This document shows positions 29,409-39,084 of a stretch of DNA of 64,000 bases, in pieces. The notes under the pieces are model-generated. The model saw only the letters and a program-made list of their open reading frames with translations, made no database searches and was not told where the DNA came from. Position numbers and translations under genes: made by a program. Source of the DNA: Candidatus Accumulibacter regalis (lineage in GTDB: Bacteria > Pseudomonadota > Gammaproteobacteria > Burkholderiales > Rhodocyclaceae); contig JEMY01000013.1 in the NCBI GenBank assembly GCA_000585075.1, positions 1 to 64,000 of the forward strand, read 5' to 3'. How positions within the stretch are numbered: the stretch's first letter is position 1; each line of letters begins with the position of its first letter.

Positions 29409-30281
29409 TCAGGATTCGATCAGCTTGATCGCCTTTTGCAGACTGCGGCGCATGCGGTTGAACGAGTTGGCCAGCACGTCGATTTCGTCGCCGCCGCGGG
29501 CCGGGAACTCGGGAACGTCGAAGTCCCCCGTCGATACCTTGTTGGCCGCCGCCGACATGCGCGAAATCGGCTGGATGATGAGCAGCGAGAGCATCAGGTT
29601 GAGGACCACGAAAGTGGCGAGAAAGACGCCGCCGAGGGAAACCATGAACGTCGTGAAGGTGCGTTGAGCGTTGGCCAGCGGCACCGACATCGGCACCGAG
29701 ACGACCTGCGCGCCGACGGTTTCCATGTGCTTCCAGCCGAAACCGTTGTTACCGCCGTAGATCTTGATCATCGACGCCGGCGCCGCCGATGGCACGCTGT
29801 GGCAGGCCAGACACGCCGGATCCTTGATGGTGATCGGCCGCGCGATGTAGAGCATGCGCCCGGTCGGCGTCTCGCGCTCGCCAACCAACTCGGTCGCACT
29901 TTCATCGCCACGGAACTTCTGGACGATGTCGCTCTCCCAGTCCACCGCACGGTCGCGCGGGTTGGTGGGATTGAGCGTCGCCTCCTTGTAGCTGAAGTCC
30001 GGGTACTTGCTGTGCAGCTTGTTGAAAATCTCGGTGGCCGCGTAAGCCGGTACCGTCTGCGGCAGAAAAGTCGTCGCCAGTTGCGCCTCGAGCAGAGGTT
30101 TGACCTGCGCCACCGTGTAGCCGCGCACCGACAGTGCCGACTCCATCATCAGGCCGGCGTTGCGCAGCGTTTCCTGCTTGGCGTTCTCGTCCAACAGTCG
30201 GTGCGAGACGTAGGCCGACACGGCCATGCCCGCGCCAAAGACCAGCAACAGCACCACGTTGAATTTCAGTCGTAGACCCAT
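29409..30281 (-). CDS. Membrane sensor: Tll0287-like (DUF3365) haem domain plus HAMP
   Basis: 290 residues. A helix at 8-28, a periplasmic Tll0287-like domain (about 30-205) with the haem c motif CLACH (157-161), a second helix at about 211-235 and a HAMP domain (236-288), then the protein ends. There is no kinase, cyclase or methyl-accepting output domain, so it must signal through a partner; the downstream Ser/Thr kinase on the same strand, about 100 bases away, is the nearest candidate. I chose the ATG at 30281, since residues upstream in the open frame are not leader-like. Confidence 0.85.
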   Translation of the reverse strand: MGLRLKFNVVLLLVFGAGMAVSAYVSHRLLDENAKQETLRNAGLMMESALSVRGYTVAQVKPLLEAQLATTFLPQTVPAYAATEIFNKLHSKYPDFSYKEATLNPTNPRDRAVDWESDIVQKFRGDESATELVGERETPTGRMLYIARPITIKDPACLACHSVPSAAPASMIKIYGGNNGFGWKHMETVGAQVVSVPMSVPLANAQRTFTTFMVSLGGVFLATFVVLNLMLSLLIIQPISRMSAAANKVSTGDFDVPEFPARGGDEIDVLANSFNRMRRSLQKAIKLIES

Positions 30282-30532
30282 GATCGCTTCCCCTTTTAAA
30301 AAAAGAAGCCGAGTAACGTCAGCCGCGGCAGCGGGAATCGGGGCAGGCCCCCTTACCCGTGCCCAAACCATACTCTCCTGCCATGGCGTAAAGCGGGTCC
30401 AGGCCCGTGCTGCAAGGTACAAGCTAGAGGGGGGAAAAGGCAAGGAGAATCGTTCCGCTCCGTGGCCTTGACCCCTTGCCCTTGTTCAACCAGGTAGCGT
30501 GAGCCGATGCTCCGGCCAAGCTCGATCGCCCC

Positions 30533-31912
30533 TCATTCCAACTCGCGCAAACGCTGCACAGCCTCCTCGACCCGCCGCACGGCGATCACTTCGAGGCCGG
30601 CTATGGGCTGCCTGGGCTCGTTGGCTTCGGGAATCATGGCACGCGTGAAACCGAGCTTGGCCGCTTCGCGCAGGCGTTCCTGGCCGCGCGGCGCCGGGCG
30701 TATCTCACCGGCCAATCCAACTTCACCGAATACAACAAGTTTCTCCGGTAACGCCCTGTTTTTAAGCGATGATACGATCGCCAACAAGACCGCCATATCG
30801 CCCGCAGGCTCGCCGATCTTGACCCCGCCGACGGCATTCACGAAAACGTCCTGATCGAAGCAGACGATGCCCGCGTGGCGGTGCAGGACGGCCAACAGCA
30901 TCGCCAGGCGCTGCGCGTCGAGCCCGACCGTCAGCCGCCGCGGATTGCCGTGCGCCTGATCGACCAGCGCCTGGATCTCGACCAGCAGCGGCCGGGTGCC
31001 TTCCTGGGTGACCAGCACGCAGGAGCCCGGAACGTCGTTGCCGTGCGGCGAGAGAAAGATTGCCGAAGGATTGCTGACCCCCTTTAGGCCGCGGTCGGTC
31101 ATCGCGAAAACGCCAATCTCGTTGACGGCGCCATAGCGGTTCTTGACGGCGCGAATCAGGCGGAAGCTGGAGTGCGTATCGCCCTCGAAATAGAGCACCG
31201 TGTCGACCATGTGTTCGAGGACCCGTGGCCCGGCCAGGGCCCCCTCCTTGGTCACGTGCCCGACCAGGATCACCGTGATTCCGGTCTGCTTGGCCAGGCG
31301 GGTAAGCTGCGCAGCGCATTCGCGCACCTGAGCAACCGAGCCGGGTGCCGAGTTCAGCTGTTCCGACCACAGGGTCTGGATCGAATCGATCACCGCCACC
31401 TGCGGCCTGGCCGTCTGCAGGGTGGCGAGGATTTTCTCCAGATTGATTTCGGCGAGCAGGCGGAGTTCGCCGGTCTCCAGCGACAGTCGCCGGGCGCGCA
31501 TGGCAATCTGCTGACCCGACTCCTCGCCGCTGACGTAGAGGACGTTGCGCGCCGGAGCCAGCCCGGAAAGCGCCTGCAGCAGCAGCGTGCTCTTGCCGAT
31601 TCCCGGGTCTCCACCGATCAGCACCACTCCACCGGCAACCAGTCCGCCCCCCAGAGCGCGATCAAATTCGCTGATCCCGGTCGGCAAGCGATCTTCCTCG
31701 CGCGCCTCGATGGCGGAGAGCGTCTGCAGTCCTGCCGTGCCGCCGAGCGCCGCAAAACGGCTCTGCTGGCCGCTGGCGGCGGCTTCGGCGATCGTTTCGA
31801 CGAGGGTGTTCCAGACGCCACAGCCGGGGCACTGCCCTTGCCACTTGGCAGCGCTGGCACCGCATTCGCTACACGAAAAGACCGTCTTGCGAGAGCCCGC
31901 TGCCCTGGCCAC
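30533..31912 (-). CDS. radA: DNA repair protein RadA
   Basis: 459 residues, equal to E. coli RadA (460). Zinc finger CSECGxxxxKWxGQCPGC at the N-terminus, RecA-like ATPase with GDPGIGKST and the RadA-specific KNRYG motif, and a C-terminal Lon-like domain. RadA drives branch migration in recombination. The start is a GTG at 31912, two bases after the alr stop; the longer frame runs back inside alr without conservation. Confidence 0.94.
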   Translation of the reverse strand: MARAAGSRKTVFSCSECGASAAKWQGQCPGCGVWNTLVETIAEAAASGQQSRFAALGGTAGLQTLSAIEAREEDRLPTGISEFDRALGGGLVAGGVVLIGGDPGIGKSTLLLQALSGLAPARNVLYVSGEESGQQIAMRARRLSLETGELRLLAEINLEKILATLQTARPQVAVIDSIQTLWSEQLNSAPGSVAQVRECAAQLTRLAKQTGITVILVGHVTKEGALAGPRVLEHMVDTVLYFEGDTHSSFRLIRAVKNRYGAVNEIGVFAMTDRGLKGVSNPSAIFLSPHGNDVPGSCVLVTQEGTRPLLVEIQALVDQAHGNPRRLTVGLDAQRLAMLLAVLHRHAGIVCFDQDVFVNAVGGVKIGEPAGDMAVLLAIVSSLKNRALPEKLVVFGEVGLAGEIRPAPRGQERLREAAKLGFTRAMIPEANEPRQPIAGLEVIAVRRVEEAVQRLRELE

Positions 31913-31914
31913 GA

Positions 31915-33027
31915 TCAGACTTCCAGCACCGGCACGCGCCGGGCGAGCGCGCAAAACAGCTCGTAGCTGATGGTCCCGGCGGCACTGGCCACCTCGTCGG
32001 CCGGCAGCCCGTCGCCCCACAGGACGACCGGACTGTTCAACCCGGCGTCGGGCAGTTCGGTGAGGTCGCAGGCCAGCATGTCCATCGACACCCGCCCGAG
32101 TGTCTTTGTCCGTTGCCCGCCGACGACGATTGGCGTGCCGCCCGGTGCATGCCGCGGGTAGCCGTCGGCGTAGCCGCAGGCGACGATGCCGACGCGCGTC
32201 GGCCGCTGCGCGACAAAGGTGCCCCCGTAACCGACCCGCTCACCGACGCCGATCTCCTGTATGGCCAGGAGGCGGCTATGCAGCGTCATCACCGGTTTGA
32301 GGCCAAGGCTCGCCGCGTCCTGGTCGGCAAACGGGCTGCCGCCGTAGAGCATGATCCCGGGTCGTACCCAGTCGTGCGCGGTCTGCGGATAGCGCAGGAT
32401 AGCCGCCGAATTGGCGAGGGAGAGCGGGAAATTTGCCGCGGCGGGCCAGTTCGCGGTCATCGCCCTGAAACGCTCCAGCTGCCAGGCGATGCAGGACTCG
32501 CCGCCGCTGCCGTCGGCTTCGGCGAAGTGGGTCATCAGGGTGAGCGGACCGAGAGCCGGCAGGGCTTCGATTTCGCGTCTGACGGCCGGCAGCTGCGCAG
32601 CGCTGATCCCCAGGCGATTCATTCCGCTGTTGAGCTTCAGATAAATGGGCAGTGGCCTGCGTGGAGCAGGCTGCGCTGCCCGCCGCAGCATTTGCAGTTG
32701 CTCGACGCTGTGCACGACGATGCTCAGATCATGCGCCGCGCAGACCGCCAGGTCGGCGACCTCGAAGAAACCTTCGAGAAGGAGAATCGGCTGCCGAATG
32801 CCCGCCTGGCGAAGGGCGATCGCCTCGTCGAGATCGAGCAGGGCGAAACCGTCGGCAACGTCGCCGAGCGCCGCCGCAGCGCGCAGCAGACCATGACCAT
32901 AGGCGTTGGCCTTGACCACCGCCCAGGCCCTCGCCTCCCTGTCCCGGCGGCGGGCGTATTCCCTGGCCAGCAGGTAGTTGTGACGCAGCGCCGCAAGGTC
33001 GATGCGCGCCCCGATCGGCCGCGGCAT
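31915..33027 (-). CDS. alr: Alanine racemase
   Basis: 370 residues. PLP enzyme that makes D-alanine for peptidoglycan. The PLP lysine lies in AVVKANAYGHG near residue 38 and the second catalytic tyrosine in GYGGTFVAQ. The start codon shares one base with the stop of the LysR gene (TGATG), and radA follows two bases later, so the three genes are likely one transcript. Confidence 0.95.
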   Translation of the reverse strand: MPRPIGARIDLAALRHNYLLAREYARRRDREARAWAVVKANAYGHGLLRAAAALGDVADGFALLDLDEAIALRQAGIRQPILLLEGFFEVADLAVCAAHDLSIVVHSVEQLQMLRRAAQPAPRRPLPIYLKLNSGMNRLGISAAQLPAVRREIEALPALGPLTLMTHFAEADGSGGESCIAWQLERFRAMTANWPAAANFPLSLANSAAILRYPQTAHDWVRPGIMLYGGSPFADQDAASLGLKPVMTLHSRLLAIQEIGVGERVGYGGTFVAQRPTRVGIVACGYADGYPRHAPGGTPIVVGGQRTKTLGRVSMDMLACDLTELPDAGLNSPVVLWGDGLPADEVASAAGTISYELFCALARRVPVLEV

Positions 33028-33929
33028 CAGGCAGACAGCTCCTTGAGCTTGTTCCGGGCGAACTCGACGAAGCTGAGGACCACCTGCGAGCGGAAGCGCT
33101 CCTTCGGATAGACCAGCGACAGGGTGCGGGTCAGCGCCGGACGCAGGGGAACGGCAACCAGCGTGCCCAACTGCCGCTCCTTGTCGAAGCTTGCCCGGGA
33201 GACAATCGAAAAACCGAGGCCGGTCGCCACCACACCCTTCAGCGCTTCCGGACTCGAAAGCTCCATGATCGTCTTGAGCTGGTCGGGCTCGACGCCGCAG
33301 GCGCGCAAGTAGTCGTCGGTGACTTCGCGCGTGCTCGAACCTGGCTCACGGGCGACGAAGTCGTGCGGCAGCAGGCTGCGCGCCTCGACTTCGCGATAGC
33401 TGGCCAGCGGGTGGCTGGGCGTGCACACGACCTGCAGTTCGTCATCGCCGCAGCCCTCGCATTGCAGGCTGGGCAGGCTCACCGGCGATTCAATCAGGCC
33501 AATATCGAGCGTATGTGCGGCGATGGCGTTGCTGATCACGTCCGAGTTTCCGACCGTCAGGCGGACGCGCACCTGCGGATAACGCACATTGAATTCGCCT
33601 AGAATCGGCGGCAGCATGAACTCGGCAATCGTCGTGCTCGCCCCGACCAGCAGGCTGCCGCTCATCTGCCCGGTCATTTCGGCGACCCGGATATCGAGCT
33701 CGGTAGACAAAGCGAGGATGCGCTCGGCATAGTCGAGCACCAGTTCGCCGGCCGCGGTCAGCGAGATGCGCCCCCCACCGCGATCGAAGAGGCGGGTATT
33801 GAAGCGCTCTTCCAGTTGCTTGATCTGAAAGGTGACGGCCGGCTGGGTCATGTGCAGCGCCTCACCCGCCTTGGTGAAAGAAAGGTGCTTGGCCACAGCG
33901 TGAAACACCTGCAGGCGACGGTCTGCCAT
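33027..33929 (-). CDS. LysR-family transcriptional regulator (CysB/CbbR-like)
   Basis: 300 residues: helix-turn-helix in SFTKAGEALHMTQPAVTFQIKQL-type sequence (about 16-38) and an effector domain (90-290). The overall pattern (MTQPAVTFQIKQLEE, VGASTTIAEFMLP) is like the CysL/CbbR branch. The regulon is unknown. It begins the lysR-alr-radA run and is divergent from lplT. Confidence 0.87.
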   Translation of the reverse strand: MADRRLQVFHAVAKHLSFTKAGEALHMTQPAVTFQIKQLEERFNTRLFDRGGGRISLTAAGELVLDYAERILALSTELDIRVAEMTGQMSGSLLVGASTTIAEFMLPPILGEFNVRYPQVRVRLTVGNSDVISNAIAAHTLDIGLIESPVSLPSLQCEGCGDDELQVVCTPSHPLASYREVEARSLLPHDFVAREPGSSTREVTDDYLRACGVEPDQLKTIMELSSPEALKGVVATGLGFSIVSRASFDKERQLGTLVAVPLRPALTRTLSLVYPKERFRSQVVLSFVEFARNKLKELSA

Positions 33930-34096
33930 AAGTCCTCTCCCGGTTACGACTTATTTTTTCTATTCAATCACAAAACCGGCCTGCCGGCCAGAGCGCGGGC
34001 GCGCCGTGCGACGCACCGCCACCCGCTGCGCTAACAAGTTGCTGCCTTTCATGGTATAAGCCCAGCATATCAAGAATAGCCCTTTCAGAACGCTCA

Positions 34097-35359
34097 ATGC
34101 CCTTCGGTTTCTACATCATCATGGCCGCGCAGTTCTTTTCCGCGCTGGCCGACAATATCCTGCTCATCGTCGCCATCTCGCTGTTGCGCGACATGCAAGC
34201 CCCAACTGAATACGAGCCGCTGCTGAAGACCTTTTTCACGGTCTCTTACGTCGTCCTCGCTGCTTTCGTCGGCGCCTTTGCCGACTCGATGCCGAAGGGG
34301 CGGGTGATGTTCATCAGCAACGGCATCAAGATCGTCGGCTGCGCGATGATGTTCTGGCAGGTGCATCCCTTGCTCGCCTACGCCGTCGTGGGCCTCGGCG
34401 CTGCCGCCTACTCGCCCGCCAAGTACGGCATCCTCACCGAGTACCTGCCGCACCGCCTGTTGGTCGTCGCCAACGGCTGGATCGAAGGCCTGACCATCGG
34501 CGCCATCATCCTCGGCGTCGTCGTCGGCGGCCTGCTGATCCGGCCGGACGTCGCCACTGGGCTGCTGAGCTTCGATTTTCCGCTACTGGACACAGGTGTC
34601 GATACGGTTGGCGAAATGGCCATCTGTTTTGTCGCCCTTTTCTATGTGGTCGCCGCGCTGTTCAACCTTTACGTCCCCGATACCGGCGTCGATCACCGCG
34701 TTCTGCACAAGAACCCCTGGTACCTGCTGCGCGAATTCAACCATTGCCTGATGCTTCTCTGGCGAGATCGCCTCGGCCAGATCTCTCTGGCCGTGACCAC
34801 GCTGTTCTGGGGCGCTGGTGCGACACTGCAGTTTATCGTCATCAAGTGGGCCGAAACCTCGCTGCAATTCGACCTCTCGAAGTCGAGCATGCTGCAGGGG
34901 GTCGTGGCGATCGGCGTCGCACTCGGTGCCGTCGGCGCCGCGCGCATGATCACCCTGCGCCGGTCGGTGCGAGTCATTCCGCTCGGTATCGCCATGGGAA
35001 TCATCGTGCTGGCGATGAACTTCGTCCAGCACACCTGGATCGCCGTCCCGTTGCTGGTCCTCATTGGCGCGCTTTCCGGCTTTTTCGTGGTACCGATGAA
35101 CGCCCTGCTGCAGCACCGCGGCCACATTCTGATGGGTGCCGGTCATTCGATCGCGGTGCAGAACTTCAACGAAAACCTGTCGATCCTGGCGATGACCGGC
35201 CTCTACTTCCTGATGGTCCGTGCCGAGATGTCGATCTACCTGGTGATCACCCTCTTCGGGCTCTTCCTCAGCGGCACGATGCTGCTCGTCAAGTTCCGCC
35301 ACGAGGCGAACCAGCGGCAGCACGACAACGTGATTCACCTCGACGACGGCGGGCACTGA
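34097..35359 (+). CDS. lplT: Lysophospholipid transporter LplT
   Basis: 420 residues, a major facilitator protein with about twelve membrane helices. The N-terminus IIMAAQFFSALADNILLIVA and the motif YGILTEYLPHRLLVVANGWIE-type segment near 113-130 are typical of LplT, which flips lysophospholipids inward for reacylation. In E. coli the acyltransferase aas follows; here the next gene is convergent and unrelated, so the acyltransferase must lie elsewhere. The start has no strong ribosome binding site. Confidence 0.88.
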   Translation: MPFGFYIIMAAQFFSALADNILLIVAISLLRDMQAPTEYEPLLKTFFTVSYVVLAAFVGAFADSMPKGRVMFISNGIKIVGCAMMFWQVHPLLAYAVVGLGAAAYSPAKYGILTEYLPHRLLVVANGWIEGLTIGAIILGVVVGGLLIRPDVATGLLSFDFPLLDTGVDTVGEMAICFVALFYVVAALFNLYVPDTGVDHRVLHKNPWYLLREFNHCLMLLWRDRLGQISLAVTTLFWGAGATLQFIVIKWAETSLQFDLSKSSMLQGVVAIGVALGAVGAARMITLRRSVRVIPLGIAMGIIVLAMNFVQHTWIAVPLLVLIGALSGFFVVPMNALLQHRGHILMGAGHSIAVQNFNENLSILAMTGLYFLMVRAEMSIYLVITLFGLFLSGTMLLVKFRHEANQRQHDNVIHLDDGGH

Positions 35360-35420
35360 CGAACGCGGTCGTGCACAGAACCTGGGTATCAGCGCCCGCA
35401 GCGTCAATCGGGAAGTCGGT

Positions 35421-37046
35421 CTACCTCGCCGCGTTGAGCTTCTTGACCCCGGCAACGAAACGCTCCAGCGTCGCCGACAGCACGCCGCGCGGAATGGTCA
35501 GCTCGATCAGCTGAAAGCGACCGCGCGTCGCTACCGCCTTGTCGAGCGCGGCCTTCAGTTCGCCGCGGCTGCCCACCCGTTTCCCGTCACCGCCGAGGCC
35601 GGCGGCCATTTCGGCGAATCCCCAGTGCCCCAGGTCGTTGAAGCGGGATTCCGGCTGGAAAGTGCGCAGCATTTCCCAACTGGCGTTGTTGAACAGCAGC
35701 ACAATCGGATCCCAGCCATAGCGCTGGCAGTTGCCGAGTTCCCAGCCAGTCATCTGGAAAGCACCGTCGCCGACCAGGATCAGCGGCCGTTGCCCGGTCG
35801 CCGCCTGCAGGCCCAAGCCCGCCGGCACCCCAAAACCCATGGTCGCGTAGTAGCCCGGGGCGACCAGTGCCGTGTGTTCGATGTCCATGGCCGTAAACAG
35901 GCAGTCGCCGATGCCCGAGGCAATCGGCAACTTGCCATGCACGGCCATCAGATCATTAACCGCGGCGGCGATGTCGGTGGGTGTCAGTGACGCCTGATCG
36001 GCAGGCATGTGGCGTGGAAAGTTGCGCGACGACATCGCCGAGCGGCTTGAATTGGCGCCAGGAACGCTCTCCAGCAGGCAATCGACAAGCGCCGTGAGCG
36101 GTATCTGCGGGTAGATGTGGTAGCCGATGGTGACCTGCTCATCGAGCGCCTGGATCGTCTTGCGCAGATCGATCTTGCTCGCCGAAACACCGAAGTTGGT
36201 GTCGCAGACGATCACTCCGAGCAGGAACAGGCCATCAGAGGTCTCGACCAACTCGGTCACCTCGGGTAGCCCGGCGACCCCCATGTAAGTTCCGAGCAGT
36301 GGCACATCGGCATCTGCGAGAAGGCCGCGGCCCATGAAACTGGTGACCACCGGCAGATCGAGGCGGCGCGCCAGTTCGGCGACGCGCGCTTCCAGTCCGA
36401 AGCGGCGCACCTCGACGCCAACCATCAACGCCGGCCTGCTCGCGCGCTGCAGGCGCGCACGAATCTCGTCGACACAGGCAGCGAGCGCATCCGGGTCAAC
36501 CACCGCCGCGGGCATCGCCGGCACCGGCTGACAGGGCTCGGCGACCATGTCGCGCGGTAGCTCGATGTAGACCGGCCGCGAGTAGCGCCGGCAGTTGGCG
36601 AGCACGCGCGCGATGTCGCTCGGCGCCCGCCCGGCGTCATCGAGTCGTACCTGGTCACAAGTGATTTCGCGGAAAATCTGGAACTGCGAGTCGAGAGTCT
36701 TGGCCTGATGGTGCAAAAGCAGCCCGGCTTTCGACTCGTTCTTTCCGGGCCCGCCCGAGAGGACCACCAGCGGCGATTTTTCGGCGTAGGCGGCGGCCAC
36801 CGGGTTGACCATGTTCAGCGCACCGGCGCCGTAGGTCACGGCAGCGACACCGAGCCCGCCGATCATGCGCGCTGCCGCATCGGCCGCGAAACCGACGCCC
36901 GGTTCGTGCGATAGCGTGTACAGCGGCAGGATCTGCGACTCCTCGATGATCTTGAAAAAGGGCAGCGCGAAATCGCCCGGGATGCCGAAGATCTGGTGGG
37001 CGCCGTTTGCCTTGAGGGCCAGGAGCAGGGATTCGGTAAGGTTCAT
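35421..37046 (-). CDS. ppdC: Phenylpyruvate/indolepyruvate decarboxylase, ThDP-dependent
   Basis: 541 residues with the three ThDP-enzyme domains: HQIFGIPGDFALPFFK and the catalytic Glu in LSHEPGVGFAADA at the N-terminus, a central domain, and the ThDP-binding VGDGAFQMTGWELGNC...NNASWEMLRTFQPES at the C-terminus. It closely resembles Azospirillum phenylpyruvate decarboxylase (from memory), which decarboxylates aryl 2-oxo acids in auxin and phenylacetate formation and the Ehrlich pathway. Divergent from an Lrp/AsnC regulator, a usual control partner for this enzyme. Cytoplasmic. The exact substrate preference is not readable. Confidence 0.87.
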   Translation of the reverse strand: MNLTESLLLALKANGAHQIFGIPGDFALPFFKIIEESQILPLYTLSHEPGVGFAADAAARMIGGLGVAAVTYGAGALNMVNPVAAAYAEKSPLVVLSGGPGKNESKAGLLLHHQAKTLDSQFQIFREITCDQVRLDDAGRAPSDIARVLANCRRYSRPVYIELPRDMVAEPCQPVPAMPAAVVDPDALAACVDEIRARLQRASRPALMVGVEVRRFGLEARVAELARRLDLPVVTSFMGRGLLADADVPLLGTYMGVAGLPEVTELVETSDGLFLLGVIVCDTNFGVSASKIDLRKTIQALDEQVTIGYHIYPQIPLTALVDCLLESVPGANSSRSAMSSRNFPRHMPADQASLTPTDIAAAVNDLMAVHGKLPIASGIGDCLFTAMDIEHTALVAPGYYATMGFGVPAGLGLQAATGQRPLILVGDGAFQMTGWELGNCQRYGWDPIVLLFNNASWEMLRTFQPESRFNDLGHWGFAEMAAGLGGDGKRVGSRGELKAALDKAVATRGRFQLIELTIPRGVLSATLERFVAGVKKLNAAR

Positions 37047-37108
37047 CAGCGCCGCCTCAGATGTCGTTACAATAAGGTGACGATGATCGCATTAGCGCGC
37101 AAGAGGTG

Positions 37109-37137
37109 TTGGACATTTCTCCGATAATCCCTATACT
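37109..37137 (+). promoter_or_regulatory. Sigma-70 promoter for the Lrp/AsnC gene
   Basis: TTGGAC and TATACT with an optimal 17-base spacer. Transcription would start near 37144, about 25 bases before the ATG at 37169. Confidence 0.65.
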
Positions 37138-37168
37138 ACGCACATTTCATGCGCGAATTGGCCAGTTA

Positions 37169-37690
37169 ATGTCAAAGATCACCATCGATCGCTACGATCT
37201 TGCACTTCTCGACGCCCTGCAGCGAAAAGGCAACGCCACCAATGCAACCCTCGGCGAGCAGATCAATCTCTCCGCGTCGCAGATCAGTCGCCGTATCCAG
37301 CGACTCGAAGAAGATGGCATCATCGCCGGCTACGTCGCCTTGCTGGCTCCCGCCGCGCTCGGTCTGGGCGTCACGGCCTTTGCCCAGGTGATCCTGGAAA
37401 GCCATGGCGACAACGCCAGCGAAACCTTCGAAAGCGCCGTGGCGGCAATGCCTGAAGTCGTCGATTGCTACTCGATCAGTGGTGATGCCGACTACATGCT
37501 GCGCATCGTCGTTCCGGATCTGGCTTCGTTTTCGGATCTGATGATGAAAAGCCTGCTCTGTCTGCCCGGTGTCGCGCGCATCAAGACCAGCATCGCCCTG
37601 CAGACCATCAAACAAACGCACGTCCTGCCGCTCGGTCACCTGACGCAGCCGAGCAGGCCGCGCCAACGCGTCCGCTACGCCGAGAATTAG
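37169..37690 (+). CDS. Lrp/AsnC family regulator
   Basis: 173 residues: N-terminal helix-turn-helix (LLDALQRKGNATNATLGE, SASQISRRIQRLEEDG) and C-terminal RAM ligand domain (GLGVTAFAQV, VVDCYSISGDADYMLRIVV). Divergent from the phenylpyruvate decarboxylase gene, whose aromatic or branched 2-oxo/amino acid substrates probably act as effectors. I chose the ATG at 37169; a longer frame from 37106 would run through the promoter. It converges with the small TPM gene, whose stop it overlaps by four bases. Confidence 0.9.
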   Translation: MSKITIDRYDLALLDALQRKGNATNATLGEQINLSASQISRRIQRLEEDGIIAGYVALLAPAALGLGVTAFAQVILESHGDNASETFESAVAAMPEVVDCYSISGDADYMLRIVVPDLASFSDLMMKSLLCLPGVARIKTSIALQTIKQTHVLPLGHLTQPSRPRQRVRYAEN

Positions 37691-38184
37691 AGCAGCAGCG
37701 GCGCGTTCGGCAGTTCGTTGGCGTTTTCGGGCGACGCCGGGAAGTGCTCGCGCAGGGCTTCGCTGATCGTCTGCAGCGCCAGCAGCACGCCGTTCTCGAA
37801 ATCCCCGGCGGCAAAGGCGTCTTCCATTCGCCGGCAGACGGCATCCCAGAAGGGCCGACCGACGCGGCGGTCGATGCCCCGATCGGCGACGATTTCGACC
37901 CGCCGGTCGATCAGTTGCAGGTAGATCAGAACGCCGCTATCGAGCTCCGTATCCCACACCCTGAGCTGCGAGAAAAGATCGATCGCCCGCATCCGTGGCG
38001 TTTGCCCGCGCCACAGGTCGGGCAGCGCCAGATTGCCTTCGACGACCAGCCGCAACTCACCCAGATGGCCGGCCTCCGAACGGGCGATAGCACTCTCCAG
38101 CCGCTGCAGCACTGGGCGCGAAAACACGCGCCGCACCCACCAGTCGGGAAAAATCAAGTGCCGCAGCAGTCGTTTCAATTCCAT
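37687..38184 (-). CDS. TPM domain protein (short)
   Basis: 165 residues. A TPM (DUF477/YgcG-type) domain covers about 25-150 (RLESAIARSEAGHLGELRLVVEG, DTELDSGVLIYLQLIDRRVEIVADRG). No signal peptide. The ATG overlaps the stop of the longer TPM gene (TAATG), so it is coupled to it. The trio TPM-short, TPM-long and LemA is common in Gram-negative bacteria; the function is unclear, though TPM proteins include a photosystem II repair factor and acid phosphatases. Confidence 0.87.
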   Translation of the reverse strand: MELKRLLRHLIFPDWWVRRVFSRPVLQRLESAIARSEAGHLGELRLVVEGNLALPDLWRGQTPRMRAIDLFSQLRVWDTELDSGVLIYLQLIDRRVEIVADRGIDRRVGRPFWDAVCRRMEDAFAAGDFENGVLLALQTISEALREHFPASPENANELPNAPLLL

Positions 38185-39071
38185 TACCAGCCTCCCGAAG
38201 CGCCGCCGCCACCAAAACCGCCACCCCCACCCCCACCCGAGAAGCCCCCACCGCGACCACCGCGACCACCACTGCCACCACCCCACGAAACACCGCCCGG
38301 AAGTCCGCTCCGACCACCGGCAATACCCACGACCAGCGAAACGACGAAAGCGAGCACGCCGATGATTGCCGCGACCAGTAAAGACGAGAACAGGAAGGAT
38401 GTGATTACGCTGGCGGCAAGTGCGACCAGGCCGGCGGCCAGAAAACGCCCGAAAATGGCGCGCAGCACACCGCCAACGACAAATACCAGAACGAAACCGG
38501 CAAAAAGGAGCTGCTCGAAACGGTCGTCGACGTCGGCCGATGTGCTGCTCTGCGTCTCGGGAGCCGGCAACGGCTCGCCGGCGATCACCTTGAGCATCGC
38601 CTCGACGCCGGCGTCGACGCCGCCGTAAAAGTCGCCTTCCCTGAAGCGCGGCGTGATCGTCTCGCTGATGATCCGTTTGGCGATGGCATCGTTGAGCGCG
38701 CCCTCGAGGCCATAACCCACCTCGATACGCAGGCGCCGGTCATCCTTGGCGATCAGCAGCAGCGCGCCGTCATCGATTCCCTGGCGCCCCAGCTTCCACG
38801 CCTCGACGACACGCAGCGCGTACTGTTCGACGCCTTCCGGTTGGACGCTGGCGACGATCAGGACCGCGACCTGCGCTCCCGTCTCGCGCTCGAGAGTCGC
38901 CAGCTTGGCGTCGAGCGCCTCCCTCTGCTCGCTGGTCAGCGTACCGGTCAGGTCGTTCACCCGCGCCGTCAGCGCCGGTATCGCCTGCTCGGCGCCCGCC
39001 GGAAAAGCGGCGAAGACCAGGACGAGCAGACTCAACAGCCAGCCGAGCGGGCGGGTAGGCAGCCAGGACAT
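38184..39071 (-). CDS. TPM domain protein with C-terminal Gly/Trp-rich tail (YgcG-like)
   Basis: 295 residues. Signal peptide (1-27), TPM domain (about 32-160; VNDLTGTLTSEQREALDAKL, DDGALLLIAKDDRRLRIEVGYGLEG), two to three membrane helices (about 185-255) and a glycine-rich tail dominated by GGG with Ser/Arg/Phe, ending SGGW. Such tails are common in membrane-anchored TPM proteins. It follows lemA by 13 bases and is followed by the short TPM gene. Confidence 0.9.
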   Translation of the reverse strand: MSWLPTRPLGWLLSLLVLVFAAFPAGAEQAIPALTARVNDLTGTLTSEQREALDAKLATLERETGAQVAVLIVASVQPEGVEQYALRVVEAWKLGRQGIDDGALLLIAKDDRRLRIEVGYGLEGALNDAIAKRIISETITPRFREGDFYGGVDAGVEAMLKVIAGEPLPAPETQSSTSADVDDRFEQLLFAGFVLVFVVGGVLRAIFGRFLAAGLVALAASVITSFLFSSLLVAAIIGVLAFVVSLVVGIAGGRSGLPGGVSWGGGSGGRGGRGGGFSGGGGGGGFGGGGASGGW

Positions 39072-39084
39072 CCCTTGCTGCGCC

